Assembly (NCBI RefSeq): GCF_010668395.1
Contig: NZ_WUEY01000015.1
Span: 1 to 64,000 of the forward strand
Direction of reading: 5' to 3'
Length of the DNA: 64,000 bases
Source of the DNA: Martinezella lusitana
GTDB taxonomy: Bacteria; Pseudomonadota; Alphaproteobacteria; Rhizobiales; Rhizobiaceae
Shown: in pieces, positions 61,629 through 64,000 of the stretch
Position numbering within the stretch: position 1 is the first letter of the stretch
Layout: every line of letters begins with the position of its first letter
Translations under genes and position numbers: made by a program
The notes under the pieces: model-generated
What the model saw: the letters and a program-made list of their open reading frames with translations, nothing else
Databases searched by the model: none
What the model was told of the DNA's origin: nothing

Positions 61629-64000
61629 CTAGCTCAGACGGCCGGCGGCGTGGGCCAGCATCGTGTAGACCTTGCCGGTGTCCGAGGTGAGATAGGATTG
61701 CGTGATCGTGCGATCGCGGTCCGTACGGGCGACGTCGGCGAGCAGCTTTTCGAAATCGGCGATGTAGCGATCGACTGCCGTGCGGAATTCCGGCTCGCGG
61801 TCGTACTTGCGCTTGATTTCGTCAAAGGTCTGCTGGCCCTTGAGCGTGTAGAGACGGCGCGTGAACACATCGCGCTCGCCACGCTGGTATCGACGCCACA
61901 GGTCGACCGAGGCGTCGTGATCGATGGCGCGGGCGATGTCGACCGAAAGCGAGTTCAGCGACTCCACGACATGGCGCGGGTTGCGCGCGACCGGGGCGGG
62001 CGCTGCTTCAGCAGCCGGCTTGGGCGCCGCCTGGCGGGCCGGCTGCAGGCCGGCATTTTCGTCACGCGAAGCGCCGCGCAGCAGGTCGCTGATCCAGCCG
62101 CCGCCAGCCGTTTCCTGGCGGGCAGGAGCCGGCGTTTCGGCCGGACGCTGCGGCTGAGCCACCGGACGGTCTGCGGGAATGGATCCGCGCAGACCCAGAG
62201 CCTCGATCGAAGGCTGCTGCGGCTGCGGCTGGGGGGCGGGCTGCTGCACAGCCGGCTGGGGTGCAGGCTGCTGTGCGGCGGGTTGTTGCGGGGCTGGCTG
62301 TTGCGGCCGCGGGGCGGTGGCCGCCGGCGCGGGGGCAGGAGCTGCGGGCCGCGGGCGCTGGGCCGGCTGCGCATCTGCAAGCGCACGAGCCGCCGGTTCG
62401 GAAATCTCTAGCTGCTGTGTCGAGCGGCCGACGATCTGCGAGATGTCCTGCAGGGCCTTGATCTGTTCGGCAACGGCGCGGCGCATGGCTGCGGCGCTTT
62501 CCTTTGCTTCTTCCGGAAGGTCGAAGGCGCCGCGCTTCAGTTCGCTGCGCGTCAGGTCGAGTTCGCGGCGGATATCGCCGGCCGAGCGGCGGATCTCGTC
62601 CGTCGCGCCGGCGAAGCGGCCGACGGCGTCGTCGACTGCGACACGCAGCGTCTCGCGCAACTGCTGTGCTGTCGTATCGGATGTCTTGCCCGCATCGGCC
62701 AGCATCTGCTCGACCTCGGACAGCGAAGCCGTCAGGCCGCCGCGCAGGCGGTTGGTGAGGTCGGTGGAGCGGCGCTCGGCGTTGGCGAATGTGCCCTCGA
62801 CGGCCTGGCTTGCTTCTTCTCCAGCCTTTGCCATCGCGCCACGCATAGCCTCTGCCGCATCCTCGGCGCGCTTCTCGGCGTCGGAGAGAACGCGACCGAT
62901 ATCCGCGAAGGAGGATTGGACGCTCTGGCGCAGATTGCCGGTGACCTGATTGGAGCGCTGTTCCGCGCGGTCGAAGGCGGTTTCCACCATGGAGCCAAGG
63001 GCGCGCATGGTGTTTTCGATCTCTTCCGAGCGTTGCACGAGCCCGACGGCCAGGTTCTGCAGGGCTGTTTCGCGTTCTTCCAGCGTCGATACGAGGTTCG
63101 ACTGGGCGGCGCCGAGAAGCTGCGAGGCCTGCGACAGCACCTTGGAGTGGTCGTCGAAGCGACCGACGATGCTGCCAACCTGCGACAGGGTCTGGCCGGT
63201 GATCTCCGACAGCTTGTCCACCTTGCCTTCGAGGAGGCGGCTGGAGGCCGAAACCATCTCGCCGGCCTTGGTGGCGGATTCGGCGAAGCGAGTGGAAGTC
63301 GCGGTGAGGCGGTCATCGACGCTTGCGAACTCGGCAGCGGCATTGGTCAGCAGGCCGGCGATCGCGGAATTGTTGTCCGCAAGGCGCGCGATGATACCAT
63401 TGACGCTGGCAAGCAGATTGTTTTCCAGCGCGTTGACGGTGCTGACCGCGTGTTCGGTCCGCGATGCGATCGCGCTGATCAGCGCGGCGTTTTCGACGCG
63501 GAGACGCTCGGTGCTTTCCTGGGCTGCCGCGGAGATGAGGGCTGCCGCTTCCTGTCCCGTCGCCGCGTAACGATCGACGATCGGGCGGGCCTTCTCGTCG
63601 ATGAGGCGGGAGAGCTCGGTGGAGCGTCCGGCCAGCATCGAGTTCAGCTCGCGGGTGCGCTCGTCGAGCGAGGTGCGGATGGACGAGCCACGCGCTTCCA
63701 GTGCCTTGTCGACATCGGCAAGCGTGCTGTTGATCTCGCGGGTGCGTTCTTCCAGGGAGGTGCGGATGGCCGTGCCGCGCTCATCGAGGGCGCGTTCGAC
63801 CTGAGCCATGCTGGAGACGATCTGCTCGCTGCCGCTGGCCAGCGTATTGCGGATGGCCGCGCCACGGGCTTCCAGGGACTGCTCTGCCGAAGACAGGGCC
63901 TGCGAGATCGTGTTGACCTGATTGCTGACGAGGCCTTCGGCTTCCGCAACCTTGTTGATGATCGCGTTGCCTGCTTCCGAGAAGGTCTGGGCGACGGCAG
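61629..64000 (-). CDS. Giant coiled-coil protein, growth-pole-ring GPR/RgsE-like (partial, cut by window edge)
   Basis: The open frame runs from the stop at 61629 to the window edge (about 790 residues seen); an internal ATG at 63809 is not the start, since the frame continues upstream with the same repeat. Visible parts: at least three 29-residue helical repeats (LEARGAAIRNTL, LDERGTAIRTSL and LEARGSSIRTSL begin them), a long apolipoprotein-like coiled coil, a Pro/Gln/Ala-rich linker (about 62120-62400) and a conserved C-terminal globular region of about 115 residues. Rhizobiales carry one such giant protein, GPR of Agrobacterium and RgsE of Sinorhizobium, which builds a ring at the growing pole. 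Assignment rests on this layout, not on alignment. Confidence 0.75.
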   Translation of the reverse strand, partial: AVAQTFSEAGNAIINKVAEAEGLVSNQVNTISQALSSAEQSLEARGAAIRNTLASGSEQIVSSMAQVERALDERGTAIRTSLEERTREINSTLADVDKALEARGSSIRTSLDERTRELNSMLAGRSTELSRLIDEKARPIVDRYAATGQEAAALISAAAQESTERLRVENAALISAIASRTEHAVSTVNALENNLLASVNGIIARLADNNSAIAGLLTNAAAEFASVDDRLTATSTRFAESATKAGEMVSASSRLLEGKVDKLSEITGQTLSQVGSIVGRFDDHSKVLSQASQLLGAAQSNLVSTLEERETALQNLAVGLVQRSEEIENTMRALGSMVETAFDRAEQRSNQVTGNLRQSVQSSFADIGRVLSDAEKRAEDAAEAMRGAMAKAGEEASQAVEGTFANAERRSTDLTNRLRGGLTASLSEVEQMLADAGKTSDTTAQQLRETLRVAVDDAVGRFAGATDEIRRSAGDIRRELDLTRSELKRGAFDLPEEAKESAAAMRRAVAEQIKALQDISQIVGRSTQQLEISEPAARALADAQPAQRPRPAAPAPAPAATAPRPQQPAPQQPAAQQPAPQPAVQQPAPQPQPQQPSIEALGLRGSIPADRPVAQPQRPAETPAPARQETAGGGWISDLLRGASRDENAGLQPARQAAPKPAAEAAPAPVARNPRHVVESLNSLSVDIARAIDHDASVDLWRRYQRGERDVFTRRLYTLKGQQTFDEIKRKYDREPEFRTAVDRYIADFEKLLADVARTDRDRTITQSYLTSDTGKVYTMLAHAAGRLS

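Overview
The window is a 64 kb piece of a GC-rich alphaproteobacterial chromosome, most likely Rhizobiaceae (Rhizobium/Agrobacterium/Sinorhizobium group). The basis is the gene content: a class II (plant-type) DAHP synthase, a malic enzyme fused to a phosphotransacetylase-like domain, an MlaE permease fused to a STAS domain, a long methyl-accepting chemotaxis protein, and at the right edge the C-terminal part of a giant coiled-coil protein that looks like the growth-pole-ring protein GPR/RgsE of polar-growing Rhizobiales. I see no tRNA, rRNA, CRISPR array, prophage or restriction system.

Layout. 0-7 kb: right end of an IS200-type element, then mobB-mobA (molybdopterin guanine dinucleotide), a DMT permease, a chemoreceptor, a metallo-beta-lactamase-fold hydrolase and moaA. 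7-12 kb: DUF971 protein, LtrA membrane protein, a MarR regulator divergent from an alpha/beta hydrolase with a tandem operator between them, a PPOX-type flavoprotein and a GGDEF protein. 12-18 kb: two unrelated fumarases (class I Fe-S and class II FumC) and a secreted L,D-transpeptidase, followed by a complete IS200-type element. 18.8-25.5 kb: retropepsin-like protease, gph, rpiA, a DUF2059 protein, glutathione reductase and DAHP synthase. 25.5-35.8 kb is a looser region: GFA-type protein, a two-gene operon of unknown function (secreted protein plus small membrane protein), DUF1003 protein, an LTA-synthase-like sulfatase, NAD synthetase with a Pho-box-like repeat upstream, a beta-propeller protein, an ankyrin-repeat protein and a secreted Cys/Gln-rich protein. 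35.9-47.3 kb: maeB, LpxH-like phosphoesterase, MFS permease, an Mla-type lipid transport operon (mlaE-mlaF-mlaD-lipoprotein), a SRPBCC protein and gnd.

47.4-60.4 kb is a coherent sugar-catabolic locus. A LacI-family regulator is divergent from an operon for a CUT1 ABC importer (binding protein, two permeases, ATPase), cytoplasmic GH2 beta-mannosidase, a TIM-barrel sugar isomerase/epimerase and a Gfo/Idh/MocA dehydrogenase. An aldo/keto reductase and a GH43 beta-xylosidase-type enzyme follow, separated by terminators. It reads as uptake of hemicellulose-derived oligosaccharides, cleavage inside the cell and oxidation/epimerisation of the sugar; no sugar kinase is visible. The window ends with an RcnB-like periplasmic protein, a second complete IS200-type element identical to the first where compared, and the GPR/RgsE-like gene.

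The observations most worth following up are: three copies of a tnpB-less IS200 element sitting at gene 3' ends next to terminators, one of which supplies the stop codon of mobB; the Pho-box-like repeat between the sulfatase and nadE; the 20-bp tandem operator of the MarR/hydrolase pair; the LacI-type operator of the mannoside locus; the palindrome upstream of fumC; and a long stem-loop between gph and the protease gene. Nothing here is clearly a wholly new defence or mobile system; the least explained coding unit is the two-gene operon at 26.0-27.3 kb.
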